64,000 nt of DNA from Brachypterus glaber (Eukaryota > Arthropoda > Insecta > Coleoptera > Kateretidae): contig OY294047.1 of NCBI GenBank assembly GCA_958510825.1, forward strand, positions 744,001 to 808,000. Reading direction: 5' to 3'. The notes below the pieces were generated by a model. The model searched no databases, had not been told where the DNA came from, and saw nothing but the letters and a program-made list of their open reading frames with translations. Position numbers and translations under genes: made by a program. Positions 57,401-62,152 of the stretch are shown in pieces. Numbering within the stretch: the stretch's first letter is position 1; every line of letters starts with the position of its first letter.

Positions 57401-58975
57401 CTATTATAGCCTCGCAGCTGGGGATTTAAAACGCTAGGCTATAAAAAAAGTCTTCTCTACATTGGTGTAAAATGACTATTACTCGGTGACATGAGTCACT
57501 TCGAAGGCATTTAATGGCCAAACTGAGTACCTGCAGAAAAATTATTTTGAAGTTTACCTATAATTACTGATTACCATGACATAGCCACTTTTAAAATGTT
57601 ACGAGTATCTAGTTATTTTACCTATCATAATATTTATTTTATGCAAAAAGTAGTGATTATATTATATTTACGGTATATACGCGTTTCGTTGTGTAGTTTA
57701 CAGGGTTTCAGATATATTTATTAAAAAAAACTATTTTAGTGGAACTTTACTTGTGGCGTTACTCCGTTATGGGCCATAACGGCCATAACTTATGGCGCAT
57801 TTCCGAACCAACCTTTAAAAAACTTTTTTCATATTTTTCGGTGTAGAATAACGCCTTAAGTTTAGTCTCTATTTATTATGGAAATAAACTGATTTTCCTT
57901 TTATAAGCTTATTTGGGTCTCTCCATGACTCCATGTAACTTCTCTGAAATAAATAATAATAATAATATTAATTATAAACAATATTTTAGGTAGCACATGC
58001 AACTCTGGAAACCGATGGTTTGACAAAACAATCCAACTAATAATATCAGGCGACGGAGCCTGTGGTCTATGCTACGAACACTCAACCGCCGAAGGCGTAG
58101 CAGTCATCCAACTAGTAGAAAAGTTATGGAGTTATGCAGACTCCCTACCTCCAGCCACAGATGTCCCTCAAAGTTTCCACCTCCCACCTCCAGAACGCCT
58201 GGAATGGATATTGGAACAAGATGATATCAAAAAGATCGAAGAGGCACAATTATATTTAGATAATTTAATAAAAGATCTTGATTTTCAGGTCTATAGGTTC
58301 ACCGGTTATGGAAAAGACTTCATAAAATCCTGCAGTGTCAGTCCTGATGTTTTTATTCAACTAGCTCTACAACTAACTTACTACAAACTCCACGGAAAAC
58401 TAACCGCGACATACGAAAGTGCATCTACTCGAAGGTTCAAATTAGGGAGAGTGGACTGTATCAGATCAGCAAGCCCTGAAGCTCTAGCCTGGGCTGCAGC
58501 CATGTCGCAACCCAAAGACGACGATGGTAACAAAAAAGTTACCTTCCACCTAGTAAGCGATGAACATAAAATAAAACTTTGGAATGAAGCTGTCAAAACA
58601 CAAACTAAAGAAATGATAGATAATATTTTAGGGCAGGGGATAGATATACATTTATTAGGTTTAAGAGAAGCAGCTAGAGAAACATCACCTACAGCTGCTA
58701 GCTTGCTTCCCGATTTATTCAGGGATCCTTCTTATAGAATAGCAAATAAATTCCTTTTAACTACCAGTCAGGTTGCAACAAACAGCAATAGCTTCATGGG
58801 TTACGGACCAGTGGAACCAGATGGTTACGGTGCTTCTTACAATCCCAAGCCAGATTCGATTATTTTTTGTTTATCTGCGTTTTGGTCTTCAGAGTTAACT
58901 ACCACCTCTAGGTTTGCTCAGACCTTGGAAGAAAGTTTAGTTGCTATGCAAGCATTATTTACAAGGCCTACTTAA
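24281..58975 (+). CDS. ChAT: Choline acetyltransferase, five coding exons, probable GTG start
   Basis: Makes acetylcholine from acetyl-CoA and choline in cholinergic nerve terminals. Coding exons: 24281-24401, 43280-43371, 55818-56012, 56146-56854, 57990-58975; phases agree and total 2103 nt (700 aa; the fly protein is about 720). Exon 1 ends NIRGFFSTRIGQALPDTG and exon 2 continues WRESILSLPKK, both closely like the fly N-terminus. Exon 3 has LPKLPVPPLETTLEKY and exon 4 YWLNDMYLNYRQGIPINSNP. Exon 5 holds the catalytic His403 in CYEHSTAEG, then YESASTRRF (514-522), GRVDCIRSASPEAL and GYGPVEPDGYG. The family motif EHSxxDG has Glu at 407 in place of Asp. No in-frame ATG exists before codon 66 (43354). 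Intron 1 (18.9 kb) contains VAChT. Confidence 0.94.
24579..24780. mobile_element. Foldback MITE in ChAT intron 1
   Basis: TTAAGAACAAGCTTTTATTT at the left is reversed at the right end. Arms of about 75 bp continue through AGTGCAC and AAACTTTCAAGTAAATCAAA. The loop is AT-rich. It begins 178 nt after the exon 1 donor. Confidence 0.7.
24965..25446. mobile_element. Foldback MITE in ChAT intron 1
   Basis: The arms of about 75 bp share CATTCTTAGACTAATAT, AAACCGAAG and AATAAAAAAGTAAC at the left, reversed at the right (GTTACTTTTTTATTTATGC ... AGTCTAAGAATAC). No ORF. Confidence 0.65.
25826..26369. mobile_element. Foldback element with array of GGATATCC-like palindromes
   Basis: The outer arms of about 120 bp (TAAATTAAAAGATAAACATT ... 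CATGCCCGAA and reverse) enclose a 250-bp centre made almost only of short self-complementary units, such as GGATATCC, GGACATCC and GGGATATC, spaced about 9-11 bp. The left end repeats TATCCAGGGGATATACTTTC. A related but diverged array lies at 61700-61915, and a short scrap at 33410-33436. Confidence 0.65.
26764..26902. mobile_element. GC-richer foldback MITE
   Basis: CTGAAAATGACGGGTATGTG and its near reverse complement CAGACCCGTCATTTTCAATA form arms of about 60 bp. These include TGCGGGTATAA and GTGCA...TCCGG blocks around a short centre near 26835. Confidence 0.65.
27010..27424. mobile_element. TIR element with TA flanks (CACTAAAAAAAGATC)
   Basis: The ends CACTAAAAAAAGATC and GATCTTTTTTTTCAGTG are flanked by TA (27008-27009, 27425-27426). 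An inner inverted pair TTTTTCTGGTTGCTGCA / TTGCAGCAACCAGAAAAA lies at 27060-27216. Probably Tc1/mariner-type and non-autonomous. An open frame on the minus strand (27235-27555) crosses its right end and is not convincing. Confidence 0.6.
28250..28556. mobile_element. Family F2 element, copy B, upstream of VAChT
   Basis: The ends CACTGGCACACAAAAAAATT and AATTTTTTTTGTGGGCCTGTG match the F2 termini. The right flank is TAA and the left AAA, one mismatch from a TWA duplication. It ends 234 nt before the first base of the probable VAChT exon (28790). Confidence 0.6.
28790..28894 (+). promoter_or_regulatory. GC-rich hairpin at the 5' end of the probable VAChT exon
   Basis: After CTATTTTCAG (acceptor AG 28788-28789), GTGCGGGGGG (28791-28800) and ACGCAGTGCC (28805-28814) are fully complementary to GGCACTGCGTCCCCCCGCAC (28875-28894). 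This gives 20 bp with one ATAA bulge and a 60-nt loop. The right arm starts on the G of an upstream ATG (28873-28875). It could shape the 3' splice-site choice or scanning towards the VAChT start. A second possible acceptor is CACCCGCAG ending at 28827. Confidence 0.6.
28873..28950 (+). CDS. Upstream ORF in VAChT leader (25 aa)
   Basis: ATG at 28873 reads MALRPPARTASPKESPKES plus a short basic tail and stops at TAG 28948-28950, 82 nt before the VAChT ATG and out of frame with it. It carries three SPKE units encoded by a 12-bp tandem repeat. It is the only ATG between the probable acceptor and the VAChT start. The same frame is open back to the acceptor, and joining ChAT exon 1 at 28790 keeps it in frame with the GTG at 24281. 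Translation is a hypothesis. Confidence 0.4.
   Translation: MALRPPARTASPKESPKESPKESRK
28903..28945. repeat. 12-bp tandem repeat TCACCAAAAGAA
   Basis: About three and a half units with one A/G change, decaying downstream into related ACCAAAATAATC and CGAATCACC. It lies wholly in the VAChT leader. Confidence 0.75.
29033..30727 (+). CDS. VAChT: Vesicular acetylcholine transporter (SLC18A3 family), intronless ORF nested in ChAT intron 1
   Basis: A proton/acetylcholine antiporter of synaptic vesicles, 564 aa in a single open frame. An N-terminal cytoplasmic segment leads into helix 1 with Asp43 in LLLDNMLYMVIVPIIPDYL. A lumenal loop follows with an N-glycosylation site (NVT, 72-74), then DRIGYD (115-120), SAFADTSGLAMIADRF, ALGIALAFISFGCLVAPPFG and GYLVD (Asp379). 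Next is a segment with YAIADISYSVAYAVGPI (Asp394). Twelve hydrophobic segments fit the MFS fold. The tail from residue 443 is hydrophilic and rich in Gln (503-545), and ends with two NPF motifs (548-550, 558-560). The ATG has A at -3. In other animals VAChT sits in the first ChAT intron and shares its first exon, as here. Confidence 0.97.
   Translation: MTTIPIINMEYRELKEVVWAKLQEPKMQRKLVLVIVSIALLLDNMLYMVIVPIIPDYLRYIGAYQDDPVSGNVTVPPGMPVKKDHHGQDSATGILFASKAIVQLMVNPFSGALIDRIGYDIPMMIGLTIMFLSTAVFACGRSYGLLFFARSLQGVGSAFADTSGLAMIADRFTEENERSKALGIALAFISFGCLVAPPFGGALYQFAGKEMPFLILAFVSLLDGFMLLLVMKPIKEQIKESQMVKPPSVPIWRLFMDPYIAVCSGALMMSNVALAFLEPTISLWMEDNLTTENWKIGMIWLPAFFPHVFGVILTVKMARKYPHYQWMMAAGGLALEGLCCFIIPFATSYKLLMIPICGICFGIALIDTALLPMLGYLVDVRYVSVYGSIYAIADISYSVAYAVGPIIAGGVVEAIGFTALNFGIAFSNLLYAPVLMYLKHIYDFKPFENEANILMQNPPNKEYQTYTMQDQKPISGDVQNHLEYRQEETNIDAGNSYNSYPDQGTYNQSQQSYQQQNYQQYQQDFPRPTSRALPQQPQAQQPEFQQPNPFRPQETGKNPFRQGL
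30765..30774 (+). terminator. Candidate VAChT polyadenylation signals
   Basis: Overlapping AATAAA hexamers (30765-30770 and 30769-30774) lie 38 nt after the VAChT stop codon. Their use would end VAChT transcripts, while ChAT transcripts must read through and splice this region out. Confidence 0.65.
30780..31403. other. AT-rich ChAT intron 1 sequence before the gap
   Basis: Very AT-rich, with a 16-bp-arm palindrome at 31288-31322 (GTTTATTTAAATTAATA and reverse). Nothing else seen. Confidence 0.45.
31404..31603. other. Assembly gap (200 N)
   Basis: Exactly 200 Ns, probably a conventional gap size. The open frames that cross it are artefacts. Confidence 0.95.
32290..33300 (+). pseudogene. Tandem, decayed reverse-transcriptase fragments (LTR-retrotransposon-like)
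   Basis: Near 32327 the + strand reads MPFGLKDFPAT, a stop, then QGFINLAL, which resembles the MPFGLKNAPATFQ motif of Ty3/gypsy-type reverse transcriptases. Weaker echoes follow near 32939 (MPFSPQNTTLIFQ) and 33272 (SFGLKNIPAV). The last two sit in imperfect direct repeats about 335 bp apart, each preceded by TACCATTAAAA(C/G)CCAAGTC and GAAATATTAGCTTTATT. All are interrupted by stops and AT drift. No protease, integrase or LTR was recognised. Confidence 0.5.
33918..34809. mobile_element. 892-bp TIR element with TA flanks and a decayed frame
   Basis: TCAGGGTATGTATTCTCGGG and GGCTCGAGAGAACG at the left are matched by CGTTCTCTCGAGCC and CCCGAGAATAGATACCCTGA at the right, with TA on both sides. 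Inside, 34253-34321 reads MDDLEIVGAVALLGDLQDAE and stops, then continues EREVLARTDPFQLS. That tail faintly recalls the N-terminal part of PIF/Harbinger transposases. The TA flank would not fit that group, so the class is uncertain. Confidence 0.6.
35130..35300. repeat. Foldback around CAAAATACTTTACACTA
   Basis: CTTGCAAAATACTTTACACT near 35140 is mirrored by AGTGTAAAGTTTTTTGCCAG near 35267, and the inner GATATTTC / GGAATATC also pair. A MITE-like foldback of unknown class. Confidence 0.5.
35367..36082. mobile_element. 716-bp foldback with mariner-like ends
   Basis: The ends CAGTGCGGTCCAAAAGTCAC and TGGCTTTTGGACCGCTCTG are flanked by TA (35365-35366, 36083-36084). Arms of more than 200 bp include AGCTCTTAAAATGTGGGCA and CCCCCCTTTCCATTT blocks. 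TACAGTG(C)GGTCCAAAAGT ends are typical of Tc1/mariner-type elements. No transposase. Confidence 0.75.
36090..38490. other. ChAT intron 1 DNA without recognised gene
   Basis: Contains ATATCGCCC/ATATTGCC micro-repeats at 37175-37250 and scattered short open frames that I consider chance. The sequence after 38040 (CATCGGCACTATTGTACA) shares its first ten bases with the palindrome at 38651-38685. Confidence 0.35.
38500..38685. repeat. GACAGACAGACGGACGGAC repeat and terminal palindrome
   Basis: A (GACA/GACG)n tract at 38520-38549 is followed by a fragment ending in the palindrome CATCGGCACT...AGTGCCGATG (38652-38685). It resembles other 'GTCTGTC' fragments in the window. Confidence 0.5.
38969..39526. 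mobile_element. Foldback MITE interrupted by a SINE
   Basis: AAGCTTGGTGCCATCCACTA, TTATCTGTTCACTTGTT and GGGTGTACAGTAACGTGC at the left are mirrored on the right by GCACGTTACTGTACGTCC, AACAAGTGAACAGATAATAG and, after the SINE, GATGGCACCATGCTT. The right arm is split by the S1 SINE at 39220-39496, so the MITE is the older insertion. Confidence 0.75.
39220..39496 (+). mobile_element. tRNA-derived SINE, family S1 copy 2
   Basis: The tRNA-like head has an A-box-like TTGGTGTAGTGG and a perfect B-box GAGTTCGATTCTC. The body has TTTTTCAGTTAATTAATAAT and the 3' end CCCACACAAGTCCTGGACTT, then an (ATGTA)n tail. TAATAG occurs on both sides (39214-39219, 39493-39498) as a likely target duplication. The head ends cannot form a tRNA acceptor stem, so it is not a functional tRNA. 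Confidence 0.85.
39530..41020. other. AT-rich ChAT intron 1 DNA
   Basis: Nothing recognised. Confidence 0.35.
41022..41541 (+). repeat. Dispersed repeat family F6, copy 1 (most complete)
   Basis: It starts with an inverted pair (TATTAAAGTACTAGTTTCAT ... ATGAAACGAGTGCTTTATA) around TTTTTAGCGC. A body bounded by TTTTTTCTATTTTGC / GCAAAATAGAAAAAA follows. The minus strand has a 79-codon open frame (41206-41445) that is nearly the same in the copy at 52597-52836. Other copies: 44500-44868, 45376-45690, 48850-49352 (inverted), 52456-52930. Class unknown. Confidence 0.8.
41950..42214. mobile_element. Foldback MITE, family F1 copy 2
   Basis: CATAGAAAAAACGGATTCCT at the left and its reverse complement at the right bound arms of about 115 bp with GGACACGTGTC, GTTCAAAGCCATATTC and AGTCAATGTCCTTGAATGAA blocks. 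Related to 1940-2178. Confidence 0.8.
42215..42954. other. ChAT intron 1 sequence
   Basis: No recognised feature; an A/T-rich run lies at 42680-42780. Confidence 0.35.
42958..43253. mobile_element. Family F2 foldback, copy C, next to ChAT exon 2
   Basis: The ends CACAGGCACACAAAAAAATA and TTTTTTGTGTGCCTGTG are flanked by TTA on both sides (42955-42957, 43254-43256). Arms of about 130 bp include GACGAGACAAACATTTCTAT, CTGAATCC and GTTAGCAACGAAAT blocks. It ends 26 nt before exon 2, so it supplies most of the sequence just upstream of that 3' splice site. Confidence 0.8.
43280..43371 (+). CDS. ChAT: ChAT coding exon 2, with the first in-frame ATG
   Basis: The acceptor TTGTTCAAG and donor GTACGT bound 92 nt that complete Gly41 and read WRESILSLPKKLLSG up to MADEKE. 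ATG 43354-43356 has A at -3 and G at +4. Starting there gives MADEKE-DNLPKLPVPP, a 635-aa enzyme close in length to vertebrate ChAT. The WRESILSLPKK stretch resembles the fly N-terminal region and argues that the longer form is also made. Confidence 0.85.
43755..44335. mobile_element. PIF/Harbinger-like element with decayed frame
   Basis: AGGTTTCCTCCAAAAGTCGC and CTGACGACTGCGA at the left are mirrored by GACGACTGCGACTTTTGGAG and GAAACC at the right. Inside, the + strand reads MNISKKPLLLILLNYQAEEE (43929 onward) and then, after stops, SKTLVTAQNHLFHRQIRDE. The acidic-then-basic beginning resembles the N-terminal region of PIF/Harbinger transposases, but no catalytic part is present. Confidence 0.5.
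44500..44868 (+). repeat. Family F6, copy 2 (5'-truncated)
   Basis: It lacks most of the terminal hairpin. It keeps GACCGATTTAGGTATTTTTG, TTTGGGTTGGCATTACAG and the AACACGCAAAATGCGTGTGA 3' part. Confidence 0.7.
45376..45690 (+). repeat. Family F6, copy 3 (3'-truncated)
   Basis: The terminal hairpin (GTACTAGTTTCATAACA / GTTATGAAACGAGTGC) and the first half of the body are present. The match ends near TCCTTTTCACTTCAAG. Confidence 0.7.
45700..47770. other. ChAT intron 2 DNA without recognised gene
   Basis: A small inverted pair (TATGAAAGACCCCCGT near 47430 and ACGGGGGTCTTTCATA near 47522) is the only structure noted. Open frames on both strands at 46254-47021 are not recognisable. Confidence 0.35.
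47776..48216 (+). repeat. Family F7, two tandem units
   Basis: Units at 47776-47940 and 48037-48216 share GTTTAGGTGTTAG(G/A)TCGTA, CATCGAGTGCTTT-like and CGCGTACTCGGTGCGTA blocks. A further copy is at 55436-55630. Class unknown. Confidence 0.65.
48474..48600 (+). repeat. Direct repeat with 49869-49985
   Basis: ACAATGTCTCGTTATA, TATCTCTATTTGCATTAC-like and TTGCTTTTC blocks occur in the same order in both places. Confidence 0.5.
48850..49352 (-). repeat. Family F6, copy 4 (inverted)
   Basis: A full-length reverse-complement copy, from TATTTTTCTATTTTGCGACT to the AACTAGTACTTTAATATA hairpin end. Confidence 0.75.
49440..49870. repeat. 'GTCCGTCTGTCCGATG' type repeat
   Basis: GTCCGTCTGTCCGATGTTAC followed by CACGATAACTCCAGAACGAA is a recurring insect-repeat pattern. 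The rest to 49870 is A-rich and ends in CCGCCACCCCCCAAAACGGG. Confidence 0.4.
50128..50390 (-). mobile_element. tRNA-derived SINE, family S1 copy 3
   Basis: A reverse-complement copy: the (TTACA)n tail end lies at 50110-50127, the body GTTTAACCTCGTACTATTCT and GGCAAATCGGCGCCAGTGAG, and the tRNA-like head ends at GGTAGACCACTACACCAATC. The B-box region is mutated. Confidence 0.75.
50442..50560. mobile_element. Small palindromic MITE, family F8 copy 1
   Basis: GTAGAGCACTGGATAGGT and ACCTATCTAGTGCTCTAC form the ends. Related to 53148-53242. Confidence 0.6.
51109..52137. mobile_element. About 1-kb TIR element with unrecognised ORF
   Basis: TAAGGTGGGTGACCCAATTA and its near reverse complement TAATTGGGTCATCCACCTTA mark the ends. 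The + strand carries an open frame that begins outside the left end (51020-51460) and includes MPVNMMYLYPVDNGMQKNAV, plus another at 51495-51704. Neither is recognisable. It could be a non-autonomous transposon carrying captured or decayed sequence. Confidence 0.5.
52456..52930 (+). repeat. Family F6, copy 5
   Basis: Almost the same as 41022-41541 but with part of the leading hairpin deleted. It keeps the minus-strand 79-codon open frame (52597-52836) with only a few substitutions. Confidence 0.8.
53148..53242. mobile_element. Small palindromic MITE, family F8 copy 2
   Basis: TTAGAGCACTAGATAAGTAG, mirrored by CTACTCAGTGCTCTAA; the inner GTTAGGGTAGTTTG / CTACCCTAACAAACTAC also pair. Confidence 0.65.
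53294..53448. mobile_element. MITE family F9 (AGGGAACGTTCAAGTATTAC), copy 1
   Basis: AAGGGAACGTTCAAGTATTA / TAATACTTAAACGTTCCCT ends, a GGGGAGGGGGGATGGGG centre and GTTACGTAA palindromes in the arms. A related element is nested at 60084-60270. Confidence 0.7.
53521..53785. mobile_element. Family F3 foldback, copy 2
   Basis: GCTTTTTGATTTTTGGGGAA ends and TGTGACGTTTCGACGATGG arms as in 7809-8265, but with a shorter loop. On the + strand the right arm reads ATCCATCGTCGAAACGTCAC, a hammerhead-like 3' half. Confidence 0.65.
53786..54350. other. ChAT intron 2 DNA
   Basis: Nothing recognised. Confidence 0.35.
54351..54765 (+). mobile_element. 414-bp element family F10, copy 1
   Basis: It starts GCGATTTCTCCCGTTAGATT and ends AGTTGTAGAGTGCTCCATT. 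Internal inverted pairs are GTATTTGTTC / GAACAAATAC and CCAACCAAATAAATACTGTA / TACAGTATTTATTTGGTTGG. Nearly the same as 61153-61566 and 62153-62566. No ORF; class unknown. Confidence 0.8.
54770..55435. other. ChAT intron 2 DNA
   Basis: AT-rich, nothing recognised. Confidence 0.35.
55436..55630 (+). repeat. Family F7, copy 3
   Basis: GTAAACGTCAAATACATAAC, GATGTTTAGG, TAGGTCGTAGGAAAAATAGT and GGTTCGCGTACTCCGTG match the units at 47776-48216. It lies 190 bp before ChAT exon 3. Confidence 0.6.
56855..57989. other. ChAT intron 4
   Basis: The GTAATA donor follows CATGGAGGAG and the acceptor is ATATTTTAG. A hairpin GTAGAGAATACT...ATAGCCT / AGGCTATA...TCTCTAC lies at 57390-57462. Nothing else recognised. 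Confidence 0.5.
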
Positions 58976-59266
58976 AAAAGCTTGTACATGTCACTTTTGC
59001 ATTATTCCAGGTCTATAGAAGATGACGGAGAGATATATTTTCAGGTTGCTCGCAGAAAAAAGTATTTAAAGTTGAGAGATGGTGGGGTAATGGAAATTTC
59101 TCCCAAGATATGAGAATTGTTAAATTTTGTAAAAATGCATATTTGCACAAAAACCCAAAATATATACATTTGGATTTAAAATATGTATGTTGCAATATAT
59201 TATGTATACTCGGTGCAGAATCTACCTGAGTTGATGCTCGTTTGTTTCTTGTTTTATGGTAGACAG

Positions 59267-59272
59267 AATAAA
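59267..59272 (+). terminator. Candidate ChAT polyadenylation signal
   Basis: An AATAAA 291 nt after the ChAT stop. It precedes the perfect palindrome at 59342-59542 by 70 nt. Confidence 0.5.
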
Positions 59273-59341
59273 TGTAGTTTCCTATTATGTAATGTTGACT
59301 ATCTTCTTTTTCAAATGCATTGTCAATTAAAACATTATTTT

Positions 59342-59542
59342 GATATAAAGAACTTTCACTTTCGGGTTTAGACCGTGTTAATGGATTTTCACTTTCCGAC
59401 GTTTCGTCTCTTACTACTAGAGACTTTGATCTGAAACTTTCAGATTAATCCCTGAAGATGTCTCTAGTAGTAAGAGACGAAACGTCGGAAAGTGAAAATC
59501 CATTAACACGGTCTAAACCCGAAAGTGAAAGTTCTTTATATC
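59342..59542. repeat. Perfect 83-bp inverted repeat with hammerhead-like core
   Basis: The arms 59342-59424 and 59460-59542 are exact reverse complements, with a 35-nt loop. They begin GATATAAAGAACTTTCAC and reach CGACGTTTCGTCTC. Absence of any mismatch suggests a young insertion or gene conversion. The right arm and loop hold a hammerhead-ribozyme-like motif (separate entry). Confidence 0.9.
59446..59492 (+). ncRNA. Hammerhead-ribozyme-like motif (Penelope-like element type)
   Basis: CTGAAGA (59452-59458), one T, a six-base stem GTCTCT / AGAGAC with loop AGTAGTA, then GAAAC (59479-59483) and GTC (59484-59486). These are the conserved hammerhead core elements in order, with the minimal helix III (GAAACGTC) known from Penelope-like retroelements. 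The extra T after CTGAAGA departs from the consensus, and helix I pairs only weakly (CC/GG or ACTTTC/GAAAGT). Activity is uncertain. Confidence 0.45.
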
Positions 59543-59739
59543 TTAATGGCCGTGAAAGCTTAAAATTTAAAATTATTTTGATATGAAAAAAAAACTTTTT
59601 AAAAGACAAGAATGTGACAGAAAAAACAACAAAGGTCATAAAAAAAGAAACAAGCATAAATCTGCAAATATTTGGTTAAAATAAAGCAATATAACACGGT
59701 GCTCAATAAAAGTTTCATAGTAAACAATATGAAGAATAA

Positions 59740-60487
59740 CACATACACACACACAAATAAAGGTGTGCGGAGCCAAAAAAGCGACCTATATAGCATAGAT
59801 CTATCTATATGTATAGTATTGATCTAGCATAGTCAAAATCTACATTGATTAAAATTTTCTGCTTACCAGTTTTTTTTATTCGAGATTGAATTTTTAGTTT
59901 AGGTCAAATTATTCCAAGTAGAGCGCCAAAAATCGAAAGTCGTTTTTGTGCTGTAAAATAAATTTTTTATTAGCTCCTGTGTTCAAAAAGATTTCGCCAG
60001 GTTTTGTTCAATTTTTTTTTCTTTTAATTTTTGCAAACATGTTTTTTTTTTCAAGCAAAACCTGTAAAAACCTTTTTGAACATAAGGGAACGTTCCGTGT
60101 TACGTAACGCGAATTGTACCAAAATTCATACACTTTAAACCTCGTTTCTCGCGTTATTAAAGGCTGTAGAGATTTCATGTTTTGGCTACCCCCCCTAAAT
60201 AGGGGTTGTGTCAGGGAGGGTGTATGAATTTTGGTACAATTTGCGTTACGTAACACTTGAACTTTCCCTATAGCTATTAAGAAATTAATTTAAAAAAAAA
60301 GACTTTCGATTTTTTGTGACCTACTTGGGATAATTTCACCTTAACTAAAAATTGAAACTGGAATAAAAAAAAAACTGGTAAGCAGAAAATTCTAACCAAT
60401 GCAGATTTCGACTATGCTAGATCAAGATACAATGCTTTACCTATAGATCGTTTTTTTTTGCTCCGCACACTTTTTTGTGTGCCTGTG
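59740..60487. mobile_element. Family F2 foldback, copy D (748 bp), with nested MITE
   Basis: CACATACACACACACAAATA and TTTTTTGTGTGCCTGTG ends with TAA on both sides (59737-59739, 60488-60490). The arms pair through GGTGTGCGGAGC / GCTCCGCACAC and TCTGCTTACCAG / CTGGTAAGCAGA. The centre holds a family F9 MITE (60084-60270). Confidence 0.7.
60084..60270. mobile_element. MITE family F9, copy 2, nested
   Basis: AAGGGAACGTTCCGTGTTAC / GTTACGTAACACTTGAACTT ends with inner TTGTACCAAAATTCATAC reversed. It lies at the centre of the F2 element. Confidence 0.6.
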
Positions 60488-60851
60488 TAATTTGTAATTT
60501 TTGGCAAGTTAAAATTAATTTAATTAAAGTCATATTCTAAATAAAAGTCTTTTTTAAAACATTAATCAATCATAGCTGTCTAGAAAAACTCTGGGCGCTA
60601 ATGGATGAAATTTTTTACTCGATCGATTCTGCGCGGAGTTATATAAAAACTTTATTTATTATAATTATGGTTTTTTCATAATTTTGTTAAAATTATTATT
60701 GATATATTTAAATATTCTATTTGTCCTGCTTAGTATAAAAAGCAGAGTACTGTTACATATGTTACAAAATCATACTATTACGTAGTTATACGTAGCCGAA
60801 ACCAAAAATAATGTATACTTTATTTTTGGTTCACTTTACAAATTAAAAAAA

Positions 60852-61018
60852 GCATATATGACCCTGCACAAAGAAACCCACCTACTGTTTTAAAACTACT
60901 TTTTTCAAACGCATTTAAAGTTTTGCTTTTGCTTTTTACATAAGAATCCAAAAAAAAGTGAAATCCGTTTGACATACTAGATGGGTTTCTTTGTGCAGGG
61001 TCACATATGGCTATGCTT
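60852..61018. mobile_element. Foldback MITE (GACCCTGCACAAAGAAACCCA ends)
   Basis: AGCATATATGACCCTGCACA at the left and TGTGCAGGGTCACATATGGC at the right. The arms continue through AAGAAACCCA / TGGGTTTCTT. Confidence 0.7.
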
Positions 61019-61152
61019 TTTTTCCAATCTCTTCTATATAGAGAGAAAAGAGTTTACTTTACACATGTGCTCTTTTTTGATCAGTATAGAATGAACTGTA
61101 CTGTACACAAGGTTATATTTTTAAATGATACAGCTAAAAATTTGAACCATGT

Positions 61153-61566
61153 AAATGGCGATTTCTCCCGTTAGATTAGACAGGGACAAAATTTCTACCC
61201 AAAAAGGATGGAAGACATACATACACTCCCACTTCCACCCAACCAAACAAATTCTGTATTTGTTCTTTGTTGAACAAATACAATATTTACTTGGCCGGGC
61301 GAAAAGTGTAACTGTATTATTTTTATTAAAGAAATTACTGGCGCCATCTAAATTTTAGTAGAATTATCTTATTCTACAGATTCACATTAGCTATGTTCGT
61401 TCGTGCCGCTCAGTGCTACACTTTCCGGCCAACCAAATAAATACTGTATTTGTTGTATGAAAAACAAATACAGTATTTATTTGGTTGGCTGGAAAGTGTA
61501 GCACAAATGAGATACAGATAGGGTACACGTCTTTTGTTTCATAATTCTAGTTGTAGAGAGCTCCAT
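61153..61566 (+). mobile_element. 414-bp element family F10, copy 2
   Basis: Near-identical to 62153-62566 and 54351-54765, same orientation. It starts AATGGCGATTTCTCCCG and ends GAGAGCTCCATT. Confidence 0.85.
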
Positions 61567-61689
61567 TGCATAAAATACCTTATATGTAATTTGAATTTTT
61601 TATTTTTAGGATTTAACTAGGGGACAAAGGTACCTAATTTAAAAAGTATTAAAAATGTTTATTCATTGGTTATTTTAGAAATGCGGTGA

Positions 61690-61920
61690 ATTTAATATAA
61701 TGAAGAAAAAGCCATCGTAGGATATGCCAGGGATATTCACAGTACATCCCTTCGGGACGTCCCTGGGATGTACGAAGGACATACCGTATATCCTTGGGAA
61801 ATACGGGCAGTATAAACTCAGGACATACCTTTCGGAATATCCTTGGGATATACGACTAATGTCCCGGGACGTGCGACATTGAAAAGACATTGAGAAGATA
61901 TCCGGGGCTATATATATATA
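61690..61920. repeat. GGATATCC/GGACATCC-type palindromic array, copy 2
   Basis: Repeated degenerate units such as GGGATGTACGAAGGACATAC and GGAATATCCTTGGGATATAC with about 10-bp spacing. It ends in a (TA)n run. It resembles the centre of 25826-26369. Confidence 0.55.
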
Positions 61921-62152
61921 TATAGCACATATTGGACTTAGCTTTGTATACATCGAACGTATTAATAGCCAGTTTCTTACTGATTTTGGTTCAAAGGTTA
62001 TGTTTTTAAATTCATTTACAAGTTAGGTGTATCATTTGAAAAATTAACCAAAATTGTTATTGTATTATTAGTATAAGTACAAAAATTATTATTATGTTAC
62101 TATTGTTGTTATTATAACGAATTTTAAATACTGGAATCCATTAATGGAACTT

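Noticed and set aside
58211..58975. Separate 254-aa gene
   Set aside because: It is the 3' part of ChAT exon 5; the frame is open back to the acceptor at 57989.
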